Assembly: GCA_900551945.1 (NCBI GenBank)
Contig: URYE01000008.1
Location: 1-59,784 of the forward strand
Direction: 5' to 3'
Origin: an uncultured Eubacterium sp.
Lineage (GTDB): Bacteria; Bacillota; Clostridia; Lachnospirales; Lachnospiraceae
DNA length: 59,784 nucleotides
Shown here: one piece after another, positions 37,478-47,923 of the stretch
How positions within the stretch are numbered: position 1 is the first letter of the stretch
Layout: each line of letters starts with the position of its first letter
Notes under the pieces: generated by a model
Databases searched by the model: none
What the model was told of the DNA's origin: nothing
What the model saw: the letters and a program-made list of their open reading frames with translations, nothing else
Made by a program: the position numbers and the translations under genes

Positions 37478-38194
37478 TTATATATTTTCTAATCGTTTTT
37501 TAGCCATTTCAAAATATTCTTTTTCAAATTCAATACCTAAAAATCTTCTTCCATTTTTCAAAGCAGCCACTCCTGTAGACCCACTTCCCATAAATGGATC
37601 TAATATCAAATCTCCTGGATTAGTGTGTATTGTAACTATATCTTCCATCAATTGCAAACTCTTCTGTGTTGGATGACCTAGCTTTTCTCCTCCACTAACT
37701 ACTGGCGTTGTAAACATTGCCCTTAAATAAGGCTTATCATCAGGTTTATTAAATATCCACTTAGCTTTTTTCTTTACAGCCCAAATAGCAAATTCCATAT
37801 CTTGAACATACCTTCTATTTATATTTCTAGGCATTGGGTTAGATTTTTGCCAAACTATAATATCCTTAACTACCATATCAGCTTCTTCAGACTCTAAAGC
37901 ATCAATTATATAACTTATAAATCTATATGAACAAAAAATAATCATTGAACCATTTTTATTAAGTAACTTTGAATAATTAGGCACCCATGAATATAAATCA
38001 AACTTTCCTCTATCCCAATTTCCAAAATCTACACCCACTCTAGGATTTTTCATTGTATTAAAATTATTATCTTTTGAAATATTATACGGCGGGTCTGTAA
38101 TAATATGGTCAACCTTTACTCCTTCATTAATTAATTCTTTTACTTTTTTATATGCATCAGCATTATATATTTTTAGTCTTTTCATTTTTTTCAT
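37478..38194 (-). CDS. DNA amino-methyltransferase (N6-adenine or N4-cytosine), beta class
   Basis: A 238-residue modification enzyme. The catalytic motif IV IITDPPYNIS (about 35) precedes the SAM-binding motif LILDPFMGSGSTGVAALKNG near the C-terminus, the order of beta-class enzymes, and FLGIEFEKEYFEMA completes it. DPPY favours adenine N6. Overlaps the C5-methyltransferase gene by 32 bp. A second in-frame Met at 38185 may be the true start, since AAAGGA is only two bases from the first. It protects host sites from the co-encoded nucleases. Confidence 0.9.
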   Translation of the reverse strand: MKKMKRLKIYNADAYKKVKELINEGVKVDHIITDPPYNISKDNNFNTMKNPRVGVDFGNWDRGKFDLYSWVPNYSKLLNKNGSMIIFCSYRFISYIIDALESEEADMVVKDIIVWQKSNPMPRNINRRYVQDMEFAIWAVKKKAKWIFNKPDDKPYLRAMFTTPVVSGGEKLGHPTQKSLQLMEDIVTIHTNPGDLILDPFMGSGSTGVAALKNGRRFLGIEFEKEYFEMAKKRLENI

Positions 38195-39257
38195 ATTCCT
38201 TTTTAATATGTTCTCCTATTGCCTTAGCCAAAAGAGGGGGTACAGCATTTCCAATCTGTTTACATACAGAAGTTTTTTTTCCATAAAAAACAAAATTATC
38301 TGGAAAACTTTGTATTCTCGCAGCTTCTCTAGGAGTAATTGCTCTATTCAAATAAGGATGAGAGTTTCTTCCATTTGAAGGGGTATCAAATCTTGTATCG
38401 ATTGTAGGACTTGGCTTATCCCAAATAAGCCTTGCCCAAGTAGTCATAAATTTCTGATTGCCATACAATTCCTTTGGCATAGATGTTTTATCTCCTTCTG
38501 GTGGAATAAGTTTTAATTTATCCAATGCAACTTTAGAATGATTTGTTGCCTTATGATTATACACAACTGTCATTGTCTGTCTTAACATCTTTTGATAGTC
38601 AGATTGTATTTCATTAACATACTCACTAACATCAGCTCCTTCTCCTGATTCAAGATATGATAAATCGGATATTGCATCTCTTACAGTTGTTTTTTTATTA
38701 ACATATTCATTCGGCAAAGTAATGCCTTTAGGATTTAGTGCTCCAATTATTATAGTTCTTTCTCGTGTTTGAGGAACCCCAAAATCATATGAATTTAATA
38801 TTCCATAATTTAATTTATATCCCAAATCTGTAAACTTATTATATATCTGCTCAATAAAGTAACCACTACCAGATGAAATCATATTTTTAACATTTTCTAT
38901 TACAAATACTTCTGGTTTAACTCTACTAACAATATCAACATATTCCAAAAACAAAAAATTTCTAGGATCATTCAAACCAAGATTTTTTCCTTTTAAACTA
39001 AATCCCTGACATGGTGGACCTCCAATAATCATATTAACTTTTCTTTCTTTACAAAGTTTTATAATCATGTTTTTAATATTTTCATCACAAATGTCTCCAC
39101 ATATACATTTTGCATTCGGAAAATTTTTCTGAAAAGTATTTACTGCATTAACATCAAAATCAAGCGCAACTTCTGTTGAAAATCCTTCAACCTGATCTAA
39201 TCCACATGAAAAACCGCCTGCCCCACAAAACAAATCTAATACTCTAAATTCGCTCAT
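38163..39257 (-). CDS. C5-cytosine DNA methyltransferase
   Basis: A 364-residue Dcm-type enzyme and the first gene of the locus. Motif I DLFCGAGGFSCGL, motif IV GGPPCQGFS with the catalytic Cys, motif VI ENVKNM, motif VIII QTRERTIIIG, and motifs IX-X EAARIQSFPDNF and QIGNAVPPLLAKAIG are all intact. The target recognition domain (about 200-290) is unremarkable in length. Companion of an adenine-type methyltransferase, so the locus modifies two kinds of base; LlaJI, by contrast, uses two C5 enzymes. Confidence 0.95.
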   Translation of the reverse strand: MSEFRVLDLFCGAGGFSCGLDQVEGFSTEVALDFDVNAVNTFQKNFPNAKCICGDICDENIKNMIIKLCKERKVNMIIGGPPCQGFSLKGKNLGLNDPRNFLFLEYVDIVSRVKPEVFVIENVKNMISSGSGYFIEQIYNKFTDLGYKLNYGILNSYDFGVPQTRERTIIIGALNPKGITLPNEYVNKKTTVRDAISDLSYLESGEGADVSEYVNEIQSDYQKMLRQTMTVVYNHKATNHSKVALDKLKLIPPEGDKTSMPKELYGNQKFMTTWARLIWDKPSPTIDTRFDTPSNGRNSHPYLNRAITPREAARIQSFPDNFVFYGKKTSVCKQIGNAVPPLLAKAIGEHIKKEYEKNEKTKNI

Positions 39258-39623
39258 TATCTTTTTCTCCTTATACTGAACTTTTTGTACTTTTAAACGA
39301 ACATATAATTTTAATATTTTAAATTTTAACTATTATTCAATTTTGCGTGCTGATATATAATATTGTTTGAAGATAGTTCTGTATAGTATTCTTATTAGCA
39401 TCTATATATTAGCAATATCTTCTATATTTACTTAATTCTCACTTTGTTAAAAACAATACGTTTGAAATTATATCATATTTATTTACTTGCTTCTACTATA
39501 TTTTAAATCACAATTAAACACATAAAAATTTATTATATTGATTTTACCCTGACTTTTTAATATAATTCTTTGTGCATTAACATAAAACATTAATTATATG
39601 AAAGGTCATTGAGGTAATATAGT
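39258..39623. other. Intergenic region upstream of restriction locus and sensor kinase
   Basis: Extremely AT-rich. It holds the sensor-kinase promoter (39538-39566) and the unresolved start region of the minus-strand restriction transcript. No ORF was supported. Confidence 0.5.
39538..39566 (+). promoter_or_regulatory. Promoter of the sensor kinase relic
   Basis: TTGATT (39538-39543), 17-bp spacer, TATAAT (39561-39566). The promoter looks intact although the gene carries a nonsense codon. Confidence 0.65.
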
Positions 39624-42107
39624 GTGAATAAATCAATTAAAAATTTAATATATAATATACCATTTGCAATTACATTTATTATAATATTATTTTTAATACT
39701 TAATCCAGTAAATACATTTGCTGAGAATAATAATGCCAATACAACCAATGACAAAACTATAAAAGTTGGCTATGTTAATGTTCCAACATACGAATAAGGT
39801 AAAGATGGAGAATACAAAACAGGTGCAGGCTACGAATATCTTCAAAAAATTTCATATTTTACGAGTTGGAAATACGAATATGTTTATGGCTCATTTAAAG
39901 AATTATATCAAATGCTAATCAATAGTGAAATTGACTTATTCGGTAATATTTCATATACAGAAGAAAGAACTAGCCTCTTTAACTATTCAAAATATCCACA
40001 AGGAAAAGAAACTTATTATTTATATACCACAACTAACCGAAGTGACCTTCTTTATAGCAATATAAAAGAATTTTCCAACTTAAAAATAGGAGTAACAAAA
40101 GACAGTAACCAAAAGACAGTCCTTATTCAATGGCTTGAAAATAACCTTCCCTACTCTGACCTAGATGATAACGGTAACTTTATAGGTGTTTTAAATGCTT
40201 TAACAGAAACAATGCAGGATAATTTTAATATAAATATCAAAGTATATTGTTATAACAATCATACAGAGTTATATAGTGCATTTCTCAATGGAGAGATTGA
40301 TGCTATAGGTCCATCATACAGTGACTACTGGCTTGCTGAACAATATGACCTTATTCAAACTAATTCTATTATCACAAGTACTCCAGTACTATTTTTTAAC
40401 AGTAACTCAAATGAAAATGTTACAGGAACAATTGCAACTTCTAATGAAAGTTTTATAAGTAGTGAAGTTATTAAAATTCTATTTCCAAATTCTGAAATAT
40501 TATTTTGTGATACAACAAAAGATTGCTTTAATTCTGTAATAAATGGACAAGCTAACAGCACTATTGTTACTGCTTCTCAAATAAACCTTATGAAGCAATT
40601 TGATATAAATTCACAACTTCAAATAGCAGAGGTTTCAAAACAAATAGACATTTGCATATGTACTACAAAATCAGAACCAGAGCTTGCAAATATCATTAAT
40701 AAAGGAATTACTGCTGCCGGTACATTTTTATCAGGAGCAGTACTATCACAAAACTCTTATATTGAACATGAATACACTTTCAAAGATTTTTTTGAAACAC
40801 ACATAATGTATATTATTTTAATAATAGCAATTGTAATTACTATTCTGCTTTTTATACTAATATACATGTACAATACATCAAAACGTCTTCAAGCTGCCAA
40901 TATTGAAATAACACGAAAACAGGCTGAACTTGAAAATGCTTTGCAAACTGCAGAGTATGCTAATAATGCAAAAACAACATTTCTTGCAAATATGAGCCAT
41001 GATATCAGAACTCCTATAAATGGAATTATGGGTATGCTCAATATAATTGAAAAAAGCGAAAATAATAAACAAAAAACGGATGAATGTCTTGATAAAATAA
41101 AGACCTCATCAGAACATCTCCTACAATTGATTAATGATGTCCTTGACTTAAGTCGTCTTGAATCAGGTCAAGTAATACTTGAACACGTTCCTTTTAACTT
41201 AAGACAAGTTGGTGAAGAAGCACTATCCGTTGTTGAAAGTCAAGCCATAGAAAATAATATACAAACTATTTCTGAACACATAGATGGAACTAATATATGG
41301 CTGATTGGAAGCCCACTCCATTTTAAACAAATTTTAATTAATCTTTATACAAATAGTATCAAATATAACAAACCAAATGGTACTCTATATACTAATATAG
41401 AAGAATATAGCCGTACCAATGATACTCTTACATTAAAAATAACTGTAAAAGATACAGGCATAGGAATGACAAAAGAATTTGTTGACAACGAGCTATTTAC
41501 TCCATTTATTCAAGGTGAAAATGGACCTAGAACAAAGTTCAAGGGTACAGGACTTGGACTGTCAATTGTTAAAGAAATTGTAGAAGAAATGAATGGATAC
41601 ATAAATATCGAAAGTGAAGTAGACAAAGGAAGTACATTTACTGTTATCCTTCCTTTCCAAATTGACCATAGTAATCATATAATTGAAAATAAACAAACCG
41701 AAAAAGCTATTGATATTTTAGGTACTAAAATTCTTCTAGTTGAAGACAATGAGCTTAATATAGAAATAGCAGAATTTATACTTCAAGATGCTGGTGCAGT
41801 TATCACAAAGGCTTCTAATGGTCAAATAGCAGTCGACACATTTACAAATTCTCCTGTAGGTACATTTGATATAATTCTTATGGATATTATGATGCCTGTT
41901 ATGAATGGTATTGACGCAACAAAAAACATACGACAACTTAACAGACCAGACGCAACTACTATTCCTATTTTCGCCATGACAGCTAATGCTTTTAGTGAAG
42001 ATATTAAAAAATCTATAGAAGCAGGAATGAATGAACACCTTTCAAAACCACTTGACCCTAATAAAATGATAGAACTTATCGCAAAGTATACAAAGAACAA
42101 ATTATAA
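39624..42107 (+). pseudogene. Hybrid sensor histidine kinase with substrate-binding domain, nonsense mutation
   Basis: The frame starts at GTG 39624 (GAGG at 39611) with a signal peptide, is cut by TAA at 39795-39797 after 57 codons, then continues open to 42107. Domains in order: SBP_bac_3-like ligand region(s), a membrane helix (about 40810-40875), HisKA with [14 protein letters not shown], HATPase with [13 protein letters not shown], and a receiver domain with [18 protein letters not shown] and FAMTANAF. The BvgS/EvgS-like design senses an external ligand. An internal ATG at 39912 could start a product, but it would lack the signal peptide and part of the ligand domain. All downstream catalytic residues are intact, so the mutation is recent, or the stop is read through. 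Confidence 0.85.
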
Positions 42108-42201
42108 GTAATATACTTTAATAGTTTTTCAAGTTATCTCAACAACTGTCAATTCTTATGCAGCTACAAACTTTGGCTTATTATTTATGTAAATAAAAAT
42201 A

Positions 42202-42250
42202 AAGTGCTACCACAACAAAAATCTAATCGTTGTAGTAGCACTTATTTTTT
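42202..42250 (+). terminator. Terminator of the sensor kinase gene
   Basis: AAGTGCTAC-c-ACAAC pairs with GTTGT-a-GTAGCACTT around a 12-nt loop, followed by ATTTTTT. Confidence 0.85.
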
Positions 42251-42280
42251 AAATCTTATATTTACAATGACTGTTGCTAT

Positions 42281-42424
42281 TTATTTTCTTCTTAAAATAA
42301 AATCAAATTTCCCCTGACTATCAAGCAGTTCTACAACCACATTAACGATTGTCTTTTGTATTTCCACAATGAAGCATAGACATTCTCTATATTCTAAACG
42401 AACATTCTGCTTTGAATATTTTAT
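42281..42424 (-). pseudogene. Possible gene remnant (48 codons, no start)
   Basis: A minus-strand frame open for 48 codons with protein-like content (NVRLEYRECLCFIVEIQK and ELLDSQGKFDFILRRK at the end), closed upstream by TAG and lacking a start codon. I do not recognise the family. It could be the C-terminal relic of a deleted gene. The rest of 42251-42680 shows nothing else. Confidence 0.3.
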
Positions 42425-42680
42425 CTATGGAAAACTACTCCATAAAACCTAATTTTTTTTACATTATTTTATTTATAATATCAAATATTTTCATTATAAA
42501 AAACACAGCAAGTTTTATGTTTTCAACTTATTTATAATTTGTATTCGTTTTTATAAAAATACTAATAACTTAACTTTTATTACCTTATACAATATCAATA
42601 TGGGACTTTTTTGATAGCATTATAAAGTTTGTTATTAATCTTTCTTAATAGAATACAGATAAACCATTTTAACTATACAT

Positions 42681-43136
42681 TTAATTTTCTAGCAACACTT
42701 TTAGCAACCCTTCACAACCTTTTCTCACATCTCTATAAGTAGCCTCAAAATCTCCTGTATACCAGGGGTCAGCTACGTCCATGCCTGAGCCTGCAAAGGT
42801 CATAAGCTTATATATCTTCTCATCAGGGTCGCCCCCTGTCATACGCTGCATATTGCGTATATTTTCTGTATCCATTCCAATTAAATAATCATATTCTTCA
42901 TAATCATTTAAAGTCATCTGCACCGCAGAATGTGGTACTACTGGAATACCTTCTTGTTTTAACTTAGCTACAGTCCCACGATGTGGAGGATTGCCAATCT
43001 CCTCTCGACTTGTAGCCGCTGAATTGATGTAGAACTTATCTTCTACATTAGCTTTCTTAACTAAAAATGTCATAACACTTTCTGCCATAGTACTACGGCA
43101 GATATTGCCGTGGCAGATGAATAATATCTTAATCAT
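42681..43136 (-). CDS. Low-molecular-weight protein-tyrosine phosphatase
   Basis: A 151-residue phosphatase. The P-loop CHGNICRS (Cys8 to Arg14 in the CX5R pattern) stands at the N-terminus and the general-acid motif DPWYTGDFE near 118. Length is normal. In Firmicutes such enzymes act on protein tyrosine or arginine phosphate; which one is not decidable here. Single gene. Confidence 0.93.
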   Translation of the reverse strand: MIKILFICHGNICRSTMAESVMTFLVKKANVEDKFYINSAATSREEIGNPPHRGTVAKLKQEGIPVVPHSAVQMTLNDYEEYDYLIGMDTENIRNMQRMTGGDPDEKIYKLMTFAGSGMDVADPWYTGDFEATYRDVRKGCEGLLKVLLEN

Positions 43137-43399
43137 AATTTTCTCCTATCTTAAAATGCCCTGTAATGCTGAGTTTTGTGTTGTTTTATGGGCTTTTCCG
43201 GACATCGTATTTTCCTTATTAATAACTACACTTTTTACAAAACACTTCAAAATGGTGCAATTCAATGCAGTGTGTAGTAGTCAAATCGTAGTCAGTTAAG
43301 GGGGTTCAGACTACTGACGGGGTGTGCATTATTTAACGAAAGTGGGCTTATATAATCAACATACCTTTTTATTATTGTCTATAAAAACTAAAATTTGTA
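43137..43399. other. Intergenic region, locally richer in G
   Basis: No ORF, tRNA or hairpin with T-run was supported. GTAGTC/GACTAC pair loosely at about 43290-43315. It may be debris from the deletion that made the adjacent chimeric fragment. Confidence 0.3.
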
Positions 43400-43786
43400 T
43401 TATTCAAGCCACTGAATAAACGGCGTTTTATCTGTACTGTTATACCCCGCATTATCATAAAAGTTCAATGTTTCTTTTTTCTTTGAACCTGTAAGCAGCA
43501 TAATTTTATAACAATTTGTGTTCTCAATTGCTTTTTTATTCTTTATTCCAGTGAGAGGGTCACTTTCTGCTTGTTGTATAAGTTTATTTTTTATCGCTTT
43601 TTCTTTTAACTTTTCTTTTTCAATATAATCAAGCAGGCTATTAATACTTTCAGCTATTTTACCAAACTCATTTTTTTCATTGACTTCAAATCTAACAAAA
43701 TAATCACCAGTCTGCTTAATATAATCAAATATTTGTACTGCTTTTGAAATAGGAAATGTTATTTTCTGTACAAAAAAACTCTGCAT
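43400..43786 (-). pseudogene. Chimeric fragment: HAMP/GGDEF start fused to GNAT acetyltransferase end
   Basis: A 128-codon frame made of two unrelated halves. Residues 1-86 look like the HAMP region and the first strand of a GGDEF domain (SDPLTGIKNKKAIE), cut before the GGDEF motif. Residues about 88-128 (CYKIMLLTGSKKKETLNFYD and on to FIQWLE) look like the last strands of a GNAT N-acetyltransferase. The junction is near 43525. A deletion that joined two genes in frame is the simplest reading. Neither activity can survive. Confidence 0.7.
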
Positions 43787-43805
43787 TACTATAGCTCCTA
43801 CTACA

Positions 43806-44387
43806 TTAATGTAACTTTTTATTAACTATTTGTCTTAATGACATATCACCAATACCAACAAAATCTATAGCTGCATTACAAAAGAAAAAATCACCTGATA
43901 AACAATAATCATCAACTTTATCGTGACTACAATCAATAACTAGTTCAAATATTTCATCAGAAATAACTGTATCAAACTTTTGTTCTAGTTGATATTTAAC
44001 TGATGATTGTAATATTTCTTCGCCTATATTTCTTGTTAAATATTCTAATTTATCTCCATAAGTCCAATACTTAAATCCCATACCACTTTCGTATGTAGCT
44101 TCTTTATCACCCGTATATTCATTTTCTAAAAATGAAGAAACTGTTTGATTTAAACTGATATATCCATCTTGTATTATTATACCTGAGTAGTCATAAGGAC
44201 AATCATCAAGCTCCCATTCATAATGAATTGGTATCGGTGTCAAATATTCTTTTATTTCTCTAATAATACTTGCTCTTATAAATTCCTTTGATAATTCAAA
44301 TTGTTTATTAACATTTTGTGCCATTTGCATATAATTAGCTTCTATATAATCTATATATTTCTCTGCTTCTATCTCATTTATATCCAT
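43806..44387 (-). CDS. Hypothetical protein (193 aa)
   Basis: An unrecognised acidic, soluble protein of 193 residues with several Cys and Asp clusters (LDDCPYDYSG, IDCSHDKVDDYC) and helical ends. No signal peptide or membrane segment. ATG at 44387 is used; a GTG three codons upstream is possible. It follows the Nudix gene by about 110 bases on the same strand, and its own ribosome site is weak. No function is inferred. Confidence 0.55.
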   Translation of the reverse strand: MDINEIEAEKYIDYIEANYMQMAQNVNKQFELSKEFIRASIIREIKEYLTPIPIHYEWELDDCPYDYSGIIIQDGYISLNQTVSSFLENEYTGDKEATYESGMGFKYWTYGDKLEYLTRNIGEEILQSSVKYQLEQKFDTVISDEIFELVIDCSHDKVDDYCLSGDFFFCNAAIDFVGIGDMSLRQIVNKKLH

Positions 44388-44496
44388 AATCCACACCAGC
44401 CTTTTTTATTTTTTATAAATATAATTCATTTCCTTATATTTTACAACTGATATCTCATAATCACATTATTTTTTGATATAAATTCTATAAACAGAT

Positions 44497-44898
44497 TTAT
44501 ATACTATGTTTTATAGTATTAACAATTCCTATATCTGCTTGTAACCATTTTACTGTATCTAATGTATCCTTTGTAAGCCACTTTGATGCTTCATGTTCTT
44601 TAAGTACTAAATCTCCTTTTACAACACTACACCAGAAACATTGCATTGACAGATGAAAATTAGGATAATCATATTCTATCGTATCAATCAATTCTCCAAC
44701 TTCAATTTCTGTATCTAATTCTTCCATAATTTCTCGTTTCAATGCTTGTTTAGGTGTTTCCCCTTGTTCAATCTTACCACCTGGGAATTCCCAACCACCT
44801 TTAAATTCGCCATAACCTCTTTGTGTTGCAAATATTTTTGTTTCTTCCATCTTATCTTCTAACTTTATTACAGCAGCTACTACTTTTATCGTTTTCAT
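44497..44898 (-). CDS. Nudix hydrolase (MutT-like)
   Basis: A 133-residue NTP pyrophosphohydrolase. The Nudix box GKIEQGETPKQALKREIMEE is complete, preceded by GGWEFPGG typical of 8-oxo-dGTP and pyrimidine-NTP MutT enzymes. It starts 13 bases after the DUF3427 helicase gene, so the two are one unit; I recall helicases of that class associated with Nudix domains elsewhere. It may cleanse modified nucleotides or serve the helicase system. Confidence 0.92.
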   Translation of the reverse strand: MKTIKVVAAVIKLEDKMEETKIFATQRGYGEFKGGWEFPGGKIEQGETPKQALKREIMEELDTEIEVGELIDTIEYDYPNFHLSMQCFWCSVVKGDLVLKEHEASKWLTKDTLDTVKWLQADIGIVNTIKHSI

Positions 44899-44911
44899 TA
44901 ACTTTTCCTCA

Positions 44912-47878
44912 TTATTTATTTTTTAAATATCTTAAAATGTCTTCTCGAACAGGATTTATCATTTTCATCTCAAGCTTTGCAATATCTCTCAATTTCCCAT
45001 TATTATCTTTCTTTTGTGCTGGTTTTATATTTAAAATATTAAACTCTCCCATATAATAAAAGCTAGTTTCAATGTCCGATTTTTTCACAAATAAATGCTT
45101 TCTTTTTGCACTAACAACATCTTCAATATATTTACTATCAACACCTTTTCCAAGCTGAGAATCCCACATAAATATCATATTATCTTCAAATTCATCTGCA
45201 TAATTAGGCTTGCCATCTGCATATAATTTTTCATCACTATAATTTAGCTCTTTATTATATGTAACAAATATAAATACATCATTACCTATTTTTTTCATTC
45301 CATACATAATAGATGATAAATCTTTTTCGCAATTCATAATAAAGCTTACATCTCTTCTTGAATATTTTTCATATAATACAAATGTATTTTTAGCTTGATT
45401 ACATTCTAAATACTTATCTTTATACCTTAATAGACCTACATTAATAATGTCTTTTATTTGCTTATGAAATTCTAAATGCTTTAATCTATTAGCGAAATCA
45501 ATCATTCTCTTAATAGTTTTATTTTCATCATACAAAACTATATCTATATTTTTAAACTTTGCATACTCATTTTCATTCATTACAAAATGTCCCTGCAAAA
45601 CTTTTATTGCATTTTCAATACAACCATCATCAATATAATAACCATATTTTTCACTAATATTATTTCTTAATTTTTCTTTATTAAGATTATCACTATTAAG
45701 CAATTGTTTAAGAATTTCTAATTCATACGGTCTTATACCACTTAATACTGTTTTTGACAAGTATTCTAACACAAGCTTTTCACCATCTGTTATTTTTCCT
45801 ATATACAAATCTTTTTCTATATCTTCAAGAAAATTCTGATAACTTTTATATTCTTTTATTATAATAAGAGGGTCTATTTCTCCATTTTCATAAAAATCTA
45901 TTAAATATGGTACTCTTCCAATTCTATTTTTTAATGTACTATAACTTTCTCTTATTATAGACTTCATCCCTTTTATCTTATCTATTGATGAAAATATTTT
46001 TTGTTTTGATATTTCGTCAAAATGGATAGTAGACGCTCCAGGGATTGTATTATTCCCGCTAATAACATATTTTTTAATCGTATCAGCATTATATGTTTTA
46101 TCTCCTGACAAAGCTATTGGTATCATAAAATTATTCTTATAATTTCCTATAAAATCAAGAATTACTGTATATTCTTTACCTTCTACTTTACGCAAACCTC
46201 TACCTAATTGTTGCGTAAATACAATCGGTGATTGTGTTGGTCTAAGCATTATAATCTGATTAACTTCTACAATATCAACACCTTCATTTAATATTTCAAC
46301 AGAAAAAATATAATCAAGGGGTTTTAATTCATCAGTTATATCTTCTTCATTCATTGCAAGACGTTCAAATGCTTTTGTTCTTTCTTCTTCCGATGAATTG
46401 CCATTTAATGCAATAGTTCTATATCCTAAAGCATTAAACTTTTTTGATAATTTTTCTGTTTCATCAATTCTACTACAAAATACAAGCCCTTTTACTCTTT
46501 CTCCGCTATATCCATAATAATTTGCCTGTTTTATAATGTGACTTACTCTCTCGTCAGATACTAATTGATTAAAATCTGTAATATCCATTTTCTTACTAGA
46601 AATTTTTTTATCATCTAACATAGATATATCTGTTATTCCAAAATAATGAAATGGACATAATAAATCTTCTTTCATTGCCTGCTGCAACCTAATTTCATAT
46701 GCAATATTGTGATTAAATATTTCATAAATATTTTTACCAGCAATATTATCATCTCTTTTATCAGGCGTTGCAGTCATTCCTAACCATAATTTAGGTTTAA
46801 AATAACTCATTATTTTTTGATATGTATCTGCACTTGAATGATGTGCTTCATCTAAAATAATGCAATCAAAATTATCTGGTGCATATTTTTTTAGATAATC
46901 TTCTTTATTAAGTGTTTGTACAGTTGCAAATATATAATCTTTATCATATTCTTTATAACCAGAACCAACCAATCCCATAGAAATATTATCAGAGAAAACA
47001 TTTTTATACGACTTTAATGACTGTCTTGCTAATTGACTTCTATGTACAAGAAATAATACTTTTTTAAAACCTAGCTCTCTCATTGCAAATGCTGAAGCAT
47101 ATGTTTTTCCTGTACCTGTTGCTGATATTAAGATGGCTCTATTCTCACCTGCTTGTATTAATTTTCTAATATTAGCTATGAATTTCACCTGCATAGAATT
47201 GGGTTTTAATTTATATTTTTCAATAGATGTTATACTATCTTTTTTTGCAATCTCTCTTTGATGTTTTATTAACTTATATTTTTCTTTATATGTCTCATAA
47301 AATTCATTATAATTCAAAGAATATTTTGAATTCCACAATTCATTAAATTCTAAAAGAATATCTTTTGCTAACTCACCTTGTTCTGTTGACAATATTTTTG
47401 TATTCCATTCTCTATTAATTGTAAGTGCCGAACTTGTTATATTAGAACTGCCAACAATTATCCTATAGATTTCATCTTTTTTAAATATATATCCCTTTGT
47501 ATGAAATCCCTCTTTTGCCGTTTCTACATCATACATTTTTATTGTTATATTTGACAACTCATTTAATTTTGATAGAGCTCTTGGCTCACTAAAATTCAAA
47601 TAGTTTGTTGTTAATATTTCACCAGGTATATTTTTTTCTTCTAATTCTTTTAATATTTGAAGTAATGGTGTTATACCACCCATAGTTATAAATGCTACGC
47701 TTATTTGAAATTTATCACAAACTCTTAATTCATCTTCAATATAAGATATAACTTTTTTACCTTCTTTGTAATTATTTGATACAAATTGTGGTCTATATAA
47801 AATATTAGAAGCTATATTGCCGTCAATATAAGCACTTTTACAACCTTCTATCAATTCATTCGCTTTATTTTTATCCAT
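44912..47878 (-). CDS. PLD-like nuclease / DEAH helicase / DUF3427 protein
   Basis: A 988-residue multidomain protein. The N-terminal part (about 1-200) has a phospholipase-D-like HKD half-site: HTKGYIFKKDE with VGSSNITSSAL. A superfamily 2 helicase core follows (about 225-620): ATGTGKTYASA, LDEAHHSSAD, GMTATPDKR and QQLGRGLRK. The last 330 residues match the DUF3427 pattern by position. Such proteins are found in genomic islands and are suspected in phage defence or DNA repair. It starts 253 bases downstream of McrC and is followed by Nudix. A 65-bp copy of its codons for the motif V region lies at 54327-54391. Confidence 0.88.
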   Translation of the reverse strand: MDKNKANELIEGCKSAYIDGNIASNILYRPQFVSNNYKEGKKVISYIEDELRVCDKFQISVAFITMGGITPLLQILKELEEKNIPGEILTTNYLNFSEPRALSKLNELSNITIKMYDVETAKEGFHTKGYIFKKDEIYRIIVGSSNITSSALTINREWNTKILSTEQGELAKDILLEFNELWNSKYSLNYNEFYETYKEKYKLIKHQREIAKKDSITSIEKYKLKPNSMQVKFIANIRKLIQAGENRAILISATGTGKTYASAFAMRELGFKKVLFLVHRSQLARQSLKSYKNVFSDNISMGLVGSGYKEYDKDYIFATVQTLNKEDYLKKYAPDNFDCIILDEAHHSSADTYQKIMSYFKPKLWLGMTATPDKRDDNIAGKNIYEIFNHNIAYEIRLQQAMKEDLLCPFHYFGITDISMLDDKKISSKKMDITDFNQLVSDERVSHIIKQANYYGYSGERVKGLVFCSRIDETEKLSKKFNALGYRTIALNGNSSEEERTKAFERLAMNEEDITDELKPLDYIFSVEILNEGVDIVEVNQIIMLRPTQSPIVFTQQLGRGLRKVEGKEYTVILDFIGNYKNNFMIPIALSGDKTYNADTIKKYVISGNNTIPGASTIHFDEISKQKIFSSIDKIKGMKSIIRESYSTLKNRIGRVPYLIDFYENGEIDPLIIIKEYKSYQNFLEDIEKDLYIGKITDGEKLVLEYLSKTVLSGIRPYELEILKQLLNSDNLNKEKLRNNISEKYGYYIDDGCIENAIKVLQGHFVMNENEYAKFKNIDIVLYDENKTIKRMIDFANRLKHLEFHKQIKDIINVGLLRYKDKYLECNQAKNTFVLYEKYSRRDVSFIMNCEKDLSSIMYGMKKIGNDVFIFVTYNKELNYSDEKLYADGKPNYADEFEDNMIFMWDSQLGKGVDSKYIEDVVSAKRKHLFVKKSDIETSFYYMGEFNILNIKPAQKKDNNGKLRDIAKLEMKMINPVREDILRYLKNK

Positions 47879-47923
47879 GTTTATTTCCTTTATTTTTAAT
47901 CACTATCTTTCAAATCTTATACA

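Noticed and set aside
38163..38194. Frameshift between the two methyltransferase genes
   Set aside because: Both proteins have complete motif sets and normal ends; the 32-bp overlap is a plain gene overlap.
43260..43330. tRNA or tRNA-like fragment near GGGGGTTCAGACTAC
   Set aside because: No cloverleaf or T-loop consensus could be formed.
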